From positions 12,044,826-12,108,825 of the forward strand of contig CM024187.1 of assembly GCA_013433145.1 (NCBI GenBank): a stretch of 64,000 bases of DNA, read 5' to 3'. Numbering within the stretch: position 1 is the first letter of the stretch; each line of letters opens with the position of its first letter. The notes under the pieces were generated by a model that saw only the letters and a list, made by a program, of their open reading frames with translations, was not told the origin of the DNA and did no database searches. Made by a program: the position numbers and the translations under genes. Source of the stretch: Ascaris suum (lineage: Eukaryota > Nematoda > Chromadorea > Rhabditida > Ascarididae). This document shows positions 12,001-23,219 of the stretch, in pieces.

Positions 12001-15000
12001 GGGATGGCGTAAAGGAACGAGGAAAAGCGAAACGCACTAAATTAGGTTGCATATTCTCGATATATGCCAAAGCTACCGCATACTCAGCGCAATCGTCGAT
12101 GTAAATACTCAGTAGCGCATCATGCAGACCGTTTTCCTCACAAAGACGACAAGCCTCCGTTGTAAAATTCGCTCCTCTCAACACCTGAATCCAAAACGAA
12201 ATTTGCAAGTAACACTTATTCAAGGCATCTATGGGAAATTCATTGAGAACACACCTGCAGATTGGATCTCACGTCAACTACCTCGATTACGAACTAGTGA
12301 TGGTAATCAAATGACCGGACGTCGGCGGGAAATCGAAATTATGGTGGCTTTTACCGACTGAAAACTGGTTTGGCTTTTTTGGTTCCAATCTTCGGTCTGT
12401 AACCTGCCGACATTTTTGACCGAATCAGTTACCGATAACCATTCCTCTATTAGAATAGGAATTCTTAACGAAGCCTCACGACCCTAAAGAAGTGCATGTG
12501 GGTCGAATTTTTTCCTTACATCGCTATAGTCGGCTCAAGGAATACATACTATGCTGCAACACGTGAACTCTGAAAACACAATCAAAAGAAACTGCTGCAC
12601 TGGCGGAAACTGGAGCAATATGAAATGCAAAAGAATGTCGTATAGGAAAGATTCAAGTAGAACTGGCTAGAAGAACAATGGGCGGGGGAATGTGCGTTTG
12701 GCAATGCACTTCAAAACAGTTCACAGCGCGTGACTGAATCAATGTAGGATTTGTTTTCAGATCGAGATCACCCGTTTAAGATTATTAGAAGCACAACGCA
12801 ATTTTACTGACGTTAAAAAACATTTCTCACGTTTATTACTCATTATAAATTACTCTCAGACGCTTTCTTTATCTCATTTACATATTAGTTTGGGATACAA
12901 TAAAGTTGATTGTTTTATTACTGTTAAAATACATGATACGAGAAACTGCAAATTATATAATTTCCTCTACAACTACGCAAAGTACTCCTCTAATTTTGCC
13001 CTCTTTTGTTTCATTGTTGTTTATAGCCAGAAAGCTTGGACGTATACAGTGTATTACTTGGTGCGTTCACTTCGTGTTGGCATGAAAACTGTTTCTTGCC
13101 CTTCTTGCCGCACGTCTTTGAAGAGTATTCTTTAGCAGAGGAAGAAGGAAAACATACTGGCGTCGCTGTTCGCGGCAGAAACCACACACAGTGAGCACCA
13201 CAATTTCATTTCGTTTCCCAATGTCATGTGCACAAAACATCTGATAACTTAGACCTTTGGGAATACTCTTCGCTCTCCAGTGAAACTATGTTTAGTTCGA
13301 ATAGCCCACGCCCCGCGACAAATATTGCTGAGTGATACTTTTTACACTAAATTCACATGATATCGGTCCCTGGCATGCCAGCACTCTTTCGTTTTATTTC
13401 ATCAAGAAACAGCTGTCTACGGCACATATTCGTGGAAATTATTAAGCTGAACAGAAGTTTATCAAAACATTCATTTTTTGTTCATCAAACAAAAGCAATG
13501 CTTTGGACTCTTTCTTTAACCTCCTCCTCCTCCCCCTCTCCCTCTCCCTCCGGAACATCTCCTCTGATTCATAAAAGAAGCAGAGACATAGACCAGAAAA
13601 CAGTATTGAAAGTTCATATATTTTCTGGATCAGTTCCGTCGTCACCCCTCATAGACAGATTACATCATCAACTGAATGCATCAAAGAAGTTCTGGGAACC
13701 ATATAAAAAATATTAAAACAATGAATTTCAAAAAGCTGAGGAAAATATCGAATAGCATAACCTGTACAGCGACGTCAACATCGCAGCTCAGTTTTTGCTT
13801 GATGAAAGTGTCGATTTTATGACGAGCACCCAACTTCGTGTAACAGTTGAGTAGAATAGTGGTGTGTTGTGCGTTTGCTTTACCCTTCTTATGCAACATC
13901 TCTAAATATGCGCAAAGTTCCTTTATCCTCGAACCATCCAGAAACTACAATGATATGAATTAAGAATGCTCTTAATGACAATGGCAACCTCCAAGCAAAT
14001 ACACCACAATTTTTTTCGATTTAAAATATCGAAGAACGAAAGGAACGCGAATGAATATTTTAAAAGAAATTAAGAAGTAGAAGACATCAAGTGAGTACAC
14101 ACCTTCGATTCAATCTAAAACAACCGGAAGAACCTCCCCAACATAGAGCCATTGTGCCACAACATCATATAACCACTCAGAGCAACCATTTCTTTAATCG
14201 TATTTATCAAAACAGCCATCGGAAAGCGCAGCAACAAAATTTGCAAAGAAGTGCAAATTTTGCAATGACTGCCTGTGAAAATATAAATAAAAATAAACCT
14301 CAAAAGCATTAGGCTATATGATTCAAGTGGGGAATAATATATTGCAAAAAGAAGCATTAAAACTTCATTTAAAAGATATACCTTTTTAATTACATATGAA
14401 GGTTCAAGAGAGCCGATTGTCTCGATATACTGTTTGACAGCATTTTCAACATCACCACTCCTATAAAATCAGTTATATGCTGTTCTCATATAATAACATT
14501 ACGCTAAGCTAAAACGATCCTGAAAGCTATTGAGACAATCAATGGAAAAACTTCGTAAAATTCTGACAAAAGCAATATCAGCACTTCTAAAATGTTTTAA
14601 AGATATTTTATCTTCCTCTGTTGATGAATGAAACTTGCGCATTCTTCCGGAAAATATTTAGTTTAATTCGTGAAACTATGCTCTCAGTTCCCTCTTACCG
14701 GTGGATCAACGTCTGCGATGAAACAGCACTTGCACGAAACAATCTCGTCAATGCACCAATATAAACGAAAAATTCTCCGCTGTTTCTCAACTGTGTGTCT
14801 GCGCTGTTCCTAGTTTGTTCGTTTAAACACGTTGGCAAGCAACTTTCCAAGCATGTGGATGATTAACATAAAGGCCTAAGTGTTTTCGTTTATTGGTATA
14901 AGTCAATAACAAACGATCAACAAAATATTTGCCCTCATAATGATCGATAGTAACAGAAAGGAATTATTGAGAAATAAGCAGCTCAAGCTACCTTCTATCG

Positions 15001-18000
15001 CCATTCCCTCTCAGTGTGTAGGCATAAAATATAGACACAAAATATTAAAAACTTACTGGAAGAGATAATCACCATATTTTGTATAAATGTCAGGAAGATA
15101 TTCGCTACCCAGTGGGCTTCGTTTGGCGACTCTATAAGTAATTATATTATATACATCCAAAAGCAGCAAATTAAAGCACTAACAAAGTCCGCGTCTTCAC
15201 CTACAGGTATTTTGTTTTCAGGCAGAATGGTGCTTATAAAATTTACTGAAAAATACGTTCCATTGCTCACCAACCCACTCTATTTAATCACAAGCCAATC
15301 GAGCTTACTTTTTCTCTAAAAACGGTGCGAAGTTTTCAATTTTTCGTCGAAGTACTTAACTCATGCAGGTGCCAATTTAAAATATCAAGAACCAACAGAC
15401 CCCAATTTAAAGTCCTCACCATTAAAAGAACGAAACAATAAGTAAAGATATTGGGCGCTGCACAAAAATGAAATATTACAGGGCTTTGCAACTCATATTT
15501 TTTGTGCGAGTGAAAACTCATCAGACAACTTCAAACAACTACCCAACAGCTAAATCGAAAAGGTTCTTTTTGAAGAGCACATCGAGCTTGGTTTTGATGT
15601 GCTTTTCGACCAGATGCGCCAAGGTGCCATCAGCACTTAGCACCATAATCGTTGAGTCGAGGAGAAATATCTGCGAAACGGATGGCAAAGCACATGAGAA
15701 CGCCACACACTGCCCTTCCACATCATAAATAGACAACACGAACGTCCAAACTTCCTCCGAGGATCTGAATTTGTAGGGTAATTTTAGAAACATGATATAA
15801 CAATTTTTAAGGATTTCTGCCGTTAAAAATGATTGAAAGATAAATATTGTCGAACAAACGTTTTTCAGAAATGTTCGAATGTTCCGCCAAAGAAAAGTGC
15901 AAATCACTGTCAGTCATGGCATGGAGACATCATTCATTCCATGCTCTCTGGGAATCTTGTCTCGATGGCCAAATGCGGCCAAGTTAGGTGGATATTCTTG
16001 TGAAGAGCCTAGCGGAAAAGAACTAAAAAAACTATGCCAAATGAGGGAGGATGCCTATAGTGGATTGCTTAAAGTGCAGTATTTAGTATGCTTGTTAGAG
16101 TTATACTGCAGCATAATTTTTGCCAAATACACGACAACTGACAACCAGAACAAACATAAAAAGATATCTGTTGCTAAAGATTATTAAATCATGGCTGTTT
16201 TAATTTTAAACAACGATGAACAAAGCTTTTTACTTGAAAAAGAGTGATGAAAAAAAGGATGGAGTATCGCTCACGTGTGGTTAGGGTCTTTAGTAAACGT
16301 CCTCCGAAAAATGGACTCATAAAGCGCCGTTTTCTGTTTCTCCCAAATTTTGAAAGTGCATAATTCAAGAGGGCTTTAGACAGATTTTCCAATCAAGCAA
16401 AAAAGGCGTTCATATAACAAAGCCAATTGTGGGACGTAATTCATAAGATTCCAACAAAACTTTTATATGTCTTCGATGATTACACTATAAGGTAGCACAA
16501 GAAGAGGCGTCATATACGAAGCAGAAAGATAAGCAACTTTAATGAACTTTTCTATCGGACCTTTCCACTTCTCTGTTCACACTCTTCAGCTCTTTTGGCT
16601 GAACTGACAAAACGGCTGCATATATAAGTTCAATTCATCACAGATATTCACTAGTACAAATTTAAATTCGTTTTCCTACAAGATGAAAGGAGAACTACGC
16701 CCAATGCTTGGCTGAATTATGACAAGGAGTGAATATGGAATCGAGACGAAATGACCAGTGGCTGAAAAGATAATATGAAAGTGACCATCAAACTGCAATA
16801 ATATCCTTTTATGAAGCAGATATCACAATTATAATCGTTGTGATATCTGCTTCACAATAATCAATGGGCAGTTGACGCTTATATTGCATCAAGCCAGTCG
16901 CATAGCACTCACTTTACTAACATTTTGGATGCTGTGAAAATTCGCCAGTGGTTGTGCGATGTAAAATAAACCAAAGGCGCCGCCACTTCCACAACTTAAA
17001 CGACTTCAACGAAAAATTTTCAACGCAAACTTAGCCGAAACGATACGCAACGCACGGAATGGCAGAAGGTTGTCGCGTAAGCAAAGCCACATAGTTATTG
17101 AAAGCGATTAAGTGCACCTTCTCATTACTCCGACCGAGAGCATGGCACTTGCCTCGACCACCATCGACATCCGACATTAAGCTCTGCTCGGCCTCGTAGA
17201 AGTGCACCATCTGAAGATAGCAATAAGTATCCGACAGTTCACTTTCCCATAGCACCACTGCAAAATTCAGCGAAAAACAATTAAAAACTGCAGCAATATA
17301 CAATTGAATTGTTTTAGTGGCTACCACAATACCGCTAATTACTGCCAACTCCTGCAGTTCAATGCCCTGCAACTTCAAATTAGAAGGAAATGCAGCGATT
17401 CTGCCGTGTCTGTAGTATAAGTTGACGTCCTGATCAGTAAAAAACATTCCCTTACTGATCCTTTTCACAGCTGAAGTCTTAACTCAATCAATATTTAAGT
17501 AATAACTGCAAACGAATTTCCACCGAGTGAGCAGCAAAAAAAGTGCATATAAACGACCAAACCTGGACCGAAAGGCAGCACTATCTAGCATCTAGGCAAC
17601 TCGATTACATATTTTTAGCGCCAACTCTTTCGCCTGCTTCGTTCATCCCAAGATTTACGAAAGAAATAGAGGCCATCAAAGAAGGAAACTGTGTGATCGA
17701 GAAACGTACCGTGAAAATTTATAATATTACACAAAACGAGTCACTTCAAAATAAAAGGAAAATTAAGAGAAATGAATGAAAAACAAATCAAAATGCTAAC
17801 TTCAGCACTCCCTACGACGAGCCGATTGGTTTCCTCCGAGAAACTCCAACAATCGCGAAGGCAACCTTTTGCATCATGCATTACCTGCAATCTCAATTAT
17901 TTGCCACTAATCCCATCTAACATAATAAGCAACTGAATTCATCAGGGCGCCTATGACACCCGCAGCGACTCTGCTCCCTTCTTGTCTAATGCTTTTTTTT

Positions 18001-20883
18001 CTTCCTTTGCCTCCTTGGCTCTTGGGCAAGAAAGGCTCCGAAAACGTAAGGAGCAAATTATATCACCGCCTTGATTATTGTCGAGTAAACCCTACCAAAA
18101 AATTCACGTCACCCCCACTCAGTATGCAAATAAACTGTTTATTAACTGCCACATTTCACGCTACCTTTTCCTATTTCCGCAAAAGCAGACGGGAATATCC
18201 TCCAAATCGCTTAAAGAGCACATGCCTCGTTTTTTTTTTGCTTACAAGACTAATTTTCTAAAAGAAACTTCGAGCATGAGCCCATTTCCGTCTGAGTAAT
18301 AAAAGCAGCCTCACTGTCTGTAAACCAGGCAACATAATAAACAAAAAGGATTCCACTCAATCGGGCAAGAGTGCAATCAAAGAAATAGTGAGTTCCACCC
18401 AGTAGCACAACATCGAAACCACCTTCTCATGAGTAATACAAGCAGCCTATATAATTAATACAACCTTCAGAACATAAAGCTTTGCAAGACGCACCATACC
18501 CTTAATTACAAATTATTACAAGGTAATGGATTATTTATTTAAGACATTTCTAAACTGTAAGAGAGCGATGGACCATTCGTTCCAGAAATGAAAACCTCAT
18601 GCAATAAGTGGAAATTATTTCTTTACTTGTTCCATCATGAACACCCCAAGCTTAGGCATACAATCAAGAAACAGAACCTAGGGAACAATAAATAAAAAAG
18701 GAAAGACTCAATCCATTATACCGTCGCTATAACAGCTTTGTTACAAATGACGAACGACTGAACGGTGGTGGACGTCATGACGTACAGGACACATGCACTT
18801 CTCGACGCCAGCCACGCCAATGCAAGGCCTGTTATTTCATCGCCCGTACCAGACATTACACCGTCAACAACTGTCAGCCATTTAGTGGGTCTTAAAGAAG
18901 AAACCGATCAACCAAACCTTAACCTATATGAATAAGTAAAGCAGGAAAAAAAACGGCTCACTTGGATAATTTGATAAATTCGATTACAGATCGGTATATA
19001 TTCCAAGTGTGAGAATGGACAGGCGAAAGGCGGAGGAGATAAGGGAATGAGTGATGTTATATGTTATAGTGGAACAGACATCAGCGTAAGCATATGCTCG
19101 CGTTCGTCGAAAACCACCGTGATCGTGAGCAGGGCATCGAAAAGAGCAGTGTGAATATCGAGCTATTTTGAAATGAGACTTGACTGTTGATCCATATCCG
19201 AAAGGGGAGAAAGAGGTATGCAAAACGTGACGTTGGCGTCTTCCCTTTCTACCTACTCCTCCCTCTTAACCTCCCCCCTCCCCCCTCCATTAAAATCAAA
19301 GTTTTCTGACCGTTGTAATAAATGAAATACGATAAGAAATAAAAGCAAACCAACTTTTCTTTCAAAACGTTGCCTGAGTGATAAAGCAACGATGAGTCGG
19401 AAAAGCCGATGGCAAAATGTTGCAAAGAGGAATGCAATGCAACCGCACACGCTCGAGGACAACGTGTGACACCCAATAATGGGCATGCCCTTATCACACG
19501 AACACAAAATGGAGCTTCCTTCTCTATTCGATCCAACTGCCATAACTTAACCAATGAATTTATTCCCTCTTCGTCTTCCTAAAAACAAAACCGGTACTTC
19601 AAAAAGCTTTCTCAGTCCTATTCCAAATCGGATGCATTTTAATTAATACAATCAGTTTTTATTAGCGTATCTTCGGTGCTCGTAAAATGACTAAAAATCG
19701 TAAGTTCGTTCAGATCGGGGGCAGAATTGGATACCATCAAAAATGAGCTCACAAACTCAGCTTAAGGTCATCGAATATGAGTGATAACCCACATGACAAA
19801 ATCATTAGTAAGCTCACTGTTGCACCAAAGATTTTAATGGTAATTATATAGTCAATAAAGGATTAATGCTAGAAAAAACGATTAACGGAAGAAAATTTCT
19901 GAGTAAAAAGAAGAAAACCTGATACGGGGTAGATTTGTTGAAGTTAGAGTTTACTTTACGGGATTAATTGTGAAATGCAGCAATTTTACGACTTCATCCC
20001 AGAAATGTGCGCCTATTCGATCATTCAAATTCAAATGGCTGTTAGGACGATGCTAGTTCCGAAATCGTCACAATACGAATTTTCCAACATTATTCAATGC
20101 AACTTTAACACCTCAACTGACTTATCATTAGTCCTTTTTCTCCTCCTATGAGAACATACACCTTTCCGCATATAAGATTACAAAGGGGTAAAAACTTGTA
20201 AAAAAGACAAATTCGAATGACAAATTCGCAAAGTGCAAATTTAACCGAACGAGCTAAACAAACACCTACCCCCACCGTTGCAAGCACATTGCCTGCCAAG
20301 GCGATCGATGTTAGCGAGCGTTTATGCGCTATCCAACAATATTCCTGCATTTTTCGTGAGAGCTTAAAAATTGCTCCTCCTGGTTCGCCAAACAAAGTGA
20401 AGCCATCGCCCGATTGTGAACAACATGCCGCAAGATTCTGAAAAAAGAAATTTGTAATGATTAGAAAACAAGAGAAATTCATCATCAACCAACTTATTCT
20501 TATCGAAAAAAATTAAGCAAAAAAAGATACAAACAACCATGAGAAAAGAATCTGTGAGTTCCAATCAGTGAGCAAAATTCACATCTACTCACTTTGAAAT
20601 TAAACGCGTTCCAAACGTTGTGTGCATTAAAACCGAATGGTTTTGTTCCTAAGTTTTTCATTTTTTAAATCAAATCATACAAATATTCAATTTCTTCCTT
20701 TTCCAAGAAGAAAATAAGTAGATCTCGTAAACAAATACAAAAAATCAGCACATATATACCAACTGAACAAATGGATTGACGCACCTCGAGTCCTTTGAAC
20801 TTCTCTTTAGAATTGGTTGGATCCATAACGCTACGTTTTTCGAAAAATGTGAACTGCCGCCACCCCAACTCGACCAGAGACAT
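2699..20883 (-). CDS. VPS11: VPS11, HOPS/CORVET core subunit (22 exons, 984 aa)
   Basis: Core scaffold subunit of the HOPS and CORVET complexes, which tether late endosomes, lysosomes and early endosomes before SNARE fusion. Exons, in coding order: 20883-20785, 20437-20270, 19578-19355, 18890-18722, 17429-17333, 17257-17056, 15764-15543, 15131-15057, 14460-14382, 13944-13762, 12184-12038, 11586-11493, 10955-10873, 10561-10487, 9872-9745, 9415-9341, 8797-8711, 6720-6597, 5203-5121, 4189-4025, 3454-3391, 3010-2699. All junction phases agree; the total is 2955 nt (984 aa; human 941). Residues 1 to about 390 match the N-terminal beta-propeller (GWRQFTFFEKR, VGEDEEGINSLVKLWQL), about 390-780 the alpha-solenoid (LLNCYTKLGARHKIDTFIK), and 814-852 a C-terminal RING-H2. 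The family tail motif (SVIASYMGNGLF, from residue 890) is followed by a Ser-rich extension with four NPF motifs. The start is chosen because it aligns with the family N-terminus and follows a TTTCAG site. The intron after exon 15 has a GC donor. Identification is from remembered family similarity; exon edges are inferred. Confidence 0.95.
4025..4189 (-). other. VPS11: VPS11 exon 20: RING-H2 domain
   Basis: This exon encodes residues about 805-859. Metal ligands are spaced C814-x2-C817-x12-C830-x1-H832-x2-H835-x2-C838-x10-C849-x2-C852, a complete C3H2C3 RING-H2. It closely matches the VPS11 C-terminal RING, which contacts partner Vps subunits and may have ubiquitin-ligase activity. The acceptor (tatttcaag) is weak but is the only one giving the right phase (AG+A, Arg). 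Confidence 0.93.
6114..6482 (-). pseudogene. Possible decayed non-LTR reverse transcriptase fragment in a VPS11 intron
   Basis: Inside the VPS11 intron between exons 18 and 19, the same strand reads GEQLIYLLLADGCVVF, then LLDRVKQFQRMFEK, then EVDLSKMK before a stop. This order resembles the YADD (palm) block and the following region of LINE-type reverse transcriptases (F/YADDxV, LDR, N-x-K-T-K-V-M), with the catalytic ADD degraded to ADG. The frame is interrupted by stops on both sides. A 69-codon open stretch (6482-6276) lies just upstream and could be part of the same relic. The match is short and made by eye. Confidence 0.3.
6721..8710. other. Large VPS11 intron (between exons 17 and 18)
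   Basis: A 2-kb intron, mostly T-rich on the plus strand. It has several loosely repeated ttaaact(a/t) phrases between about 7200 and 7620. Two less AT-rich patches, about 7410-7500 and 7940-8060, stand out from the surroundings and may be relics of inserted repeats. I found no convincing exon or RNA gene. Confidence 0.4.
9743..9744 (-). other. VPS11: GC splice donor in VPS11
   Basis: The intron after exon 15 (9744-9416) begins GCCCGT instead of GT. The junction GAAAG|GCCCGT joins codons to give KLER-FDELIEYHM, which aligns without gap to the family. The in-phase GT sites nearby (at phases 0 or 1) do not give a readable junction with the only acceptor. Confidence 0.7.
16812..16854. repeat. 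17-bp perfect inverted repeat with 9-nt loop
   Basis: Arms 16812-16828 (tgaagcagatatcacaa) and 16838-16854 are exact reverse complements around the loop ttataatcg. The hairpin lies in the VPS11 intron between exons 6 and 7. Its function is unknown. Confidence 0.85.
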
Positions 20884-23219
20884 CTCCGCTGAAATAAACG
20901 ATTCATCCCCGTCATAAATAAGACGCGTTTGTTCTGCATCGAAATATTCCAATCATTGAAGACAACATCGACATGTGTTCAACACTAACGCCATATACCT
21001 TGCACTTGAATGTCGACCTCGAAAAGCAGGAAAAGCGGAACTAAAGGAGATGAAAGAGAACAGACGACAGTCAGTTGAAAGATGAAAATTTGATCGTTAA
21101 TGATCAGCAGCTCCTCTTGCATATAGAGGATAGATGATGGCGTCGAACATGATCGAAAACAGCTGACAGAAAGCTTTTACACCCTCTACGGCGGACTCAT
21201 ATTCGGACATACTAAAAATCGTTTTATTTTACCTCGATGAATAGAGAGCTGAGAGGTACGAAACCGAAACAAAAGAGGTGGACTGGTCAGTTCTAAAAAA
21301 CAAACATATTCTAGAAATACAATAACGCTCTATTATATCCCAACCCTTAAGTGCACGGAGATGCATAAAAAAGCTCAATTTCATCAGGGAATCAAAATAA
21401 GGGATAGAGTAAAGTCAAATAAAAAGAGAATGCAATGAAACGGAATAACATATGCAAAACTTCTGCGAAGAGATGAGACCAGCCGTCACAATGAAGCGGG
21501 TTTTATAAGCTAGCCGAGCTGGAGAAGAACAAAACACACACAAATAAATAAATGTATACACATTTGAAGTCTGGACGGAGGCATGAGAAAGATGACAGTT
21601 TAATGCAGCAACACTAGAGACGCTCATAACCAACCTTTCCTCCTACCAACCTCCCCGCATCCCTTTCCTCTCCCTCCTTCCCTCTTGGATTGATAACCCC
21701 CAGTAAATGAACACAACAATAAAGTGAAGTAATCTGTTGATAAGCACCAGGACATCCGGCACTGTGACGGAATTTAGATTAAAAAGCGTCGTAACAGACT
21801 GCCTCACTTCCCTCGTGTTTCTTGTCTTTGTAAATTGTCCACTCTCGAACTCACACCTCCAACTTACGCTGTGAAAATGCTAAAATGTCAGAAGTGTCTG
21901 GCCATTTCCGACATGCTGATAGTGCGATTTTTTTACAGGGACCTTCAGCAGAAAATTAGTGAGGAAGTCCACAAGACCTGTCGGACCACTTTAACCGATT
22001 TCGATTTAATTTTGACTTGACACATTTGCTTATGCTCAAGTTTGGCTCTGCGCCAATCCATCAATGCGATTTTCGTCCTTCATCATCAGTCATTCACCGA
22101 CGGATAGAAAATGGAATGTCGACGAAACTCGGCCGGTTGAATTTTGTGATACGCCTTTCATTGATGAAAATGAGATAAACGCAAAATTTCGGGCAAAACG
22201 CTACATCACTTCGAAAGAATTCTGGGAAAGGGAGCCAGTATTGGAGTACACAGTAACATAGGATGAACCAAAAGCGAGAAGACAGTGGCGTCCACTCAAA
22301 GCAACCTACCTTATGCGCTCGATAAGCCTATACTCTGCACTATATAAACCCAACACAAGTACACCAATAAAACGATTAAACTTGTCTCAGCAGTCAGACA
22401 ACATGGTCGTTCCAAAACACATCAGAGCAGGAAGAAAAAAACAAAGAGGAAAAAGAGCTTATAAACCAAGAAATAGGGCAGCCTTGATAGCAATCTCATT
22501 TTAGAGTCGCAAACATTTAACGTTCCCAATCACACACCTTCAACCATCGTTCTAAAGTGGATCACTGAAAGCGCCATTAGTGGATATACAGTTTCAAAGA
22601 TAAATAATAATGCGATGTGTGGAACATTTTAATCCTTTAACGATGAAGACTTACACCTGTGGGTAGAAATGAAGTTTATTTTAAAAAACAACAGTAGTAC
22701 AACAAGCATTACTCTCAAAAACAGAGGAAAATAACTCACAATAAGTCAACAAATACTGCTTCACTCTGTAAGTGGGCAAATAATGCCTTTCTACCAACGT
22801 CGAAGGCTCCGCTCATATGACTAACAAATAATGCTTCACTCCTGCAAAATGCATTACGAGTATGAAACTCATTAAAAGTATTAACTCACAGCCATAGCTG
22901 GTAAGAAACAAGTGCAAGATCTTGAAGCATTTTTACGGAAATTTCTAAGACACTCTCAAGCTATGCACTTTTACTGAATATTCCAGTAGAGAAGTACTGC
23001 ACAAGCAATAAGTACGAACAAAGTCAGAAATCGTTACGGAATCGGATGGTATGAAGATGGTTTCATATTTAACTTTAAACCAACGAATAAAGAATAAATG
23101 ATAATAAATTAGAACCTTCATTAAAGAGAGAGAGCAATACGTTCACTTACATAAAAACCAACTAAAGTGATAAAATATTCACGAGCAGAAGGAGGACTCT
23201 GTACTGGTGCGATTTTTGC
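20884..23219. other. Intergenic between RRP8 and VPS11
   Basis: About 2.3 kb separating the RRP8 stop from the VPS11 start, both on the minus strand. It contains pyrimidine-rich patches near 21640-21690 and a possible weak plus-strand open stretch at about 22064-22261. No recognisable domain or splice-supported exon was found. It should hold the RRP8 3' UTR and the VPS11 promoter. Confidence 0.4.
20889..20890 (-). promoter_or_regulatory. VPS11: Probable spliced-leader acceptor of VPS11
   Basis: The AG of tttatttcag lies 5 bases upstream of the chosen VPS11 ATG. No upstream exon is evident, and nematode spliced-leader acceptors use this TTTCAG consensus close to the start codon. A cis-spliced 5' UTR exon is the alternative. 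Confidence 0.5.

Noticed and set aside
12890..13135. Plus-strand frame ending with a CPSC motif
   Set aside because: Single CxxC pair in a VPS11 intron, the rest low-complexity; coincidence with zinc-ribbon proteins.
13200..13330. Possible snRNA in a VPS11 intron (GC-rich phrase gcggggcgtggg on the minus strand)
   Set aside because: No match to U1, U2, U4, U5 or U6 core motifs and no Sm-site context that I could find.
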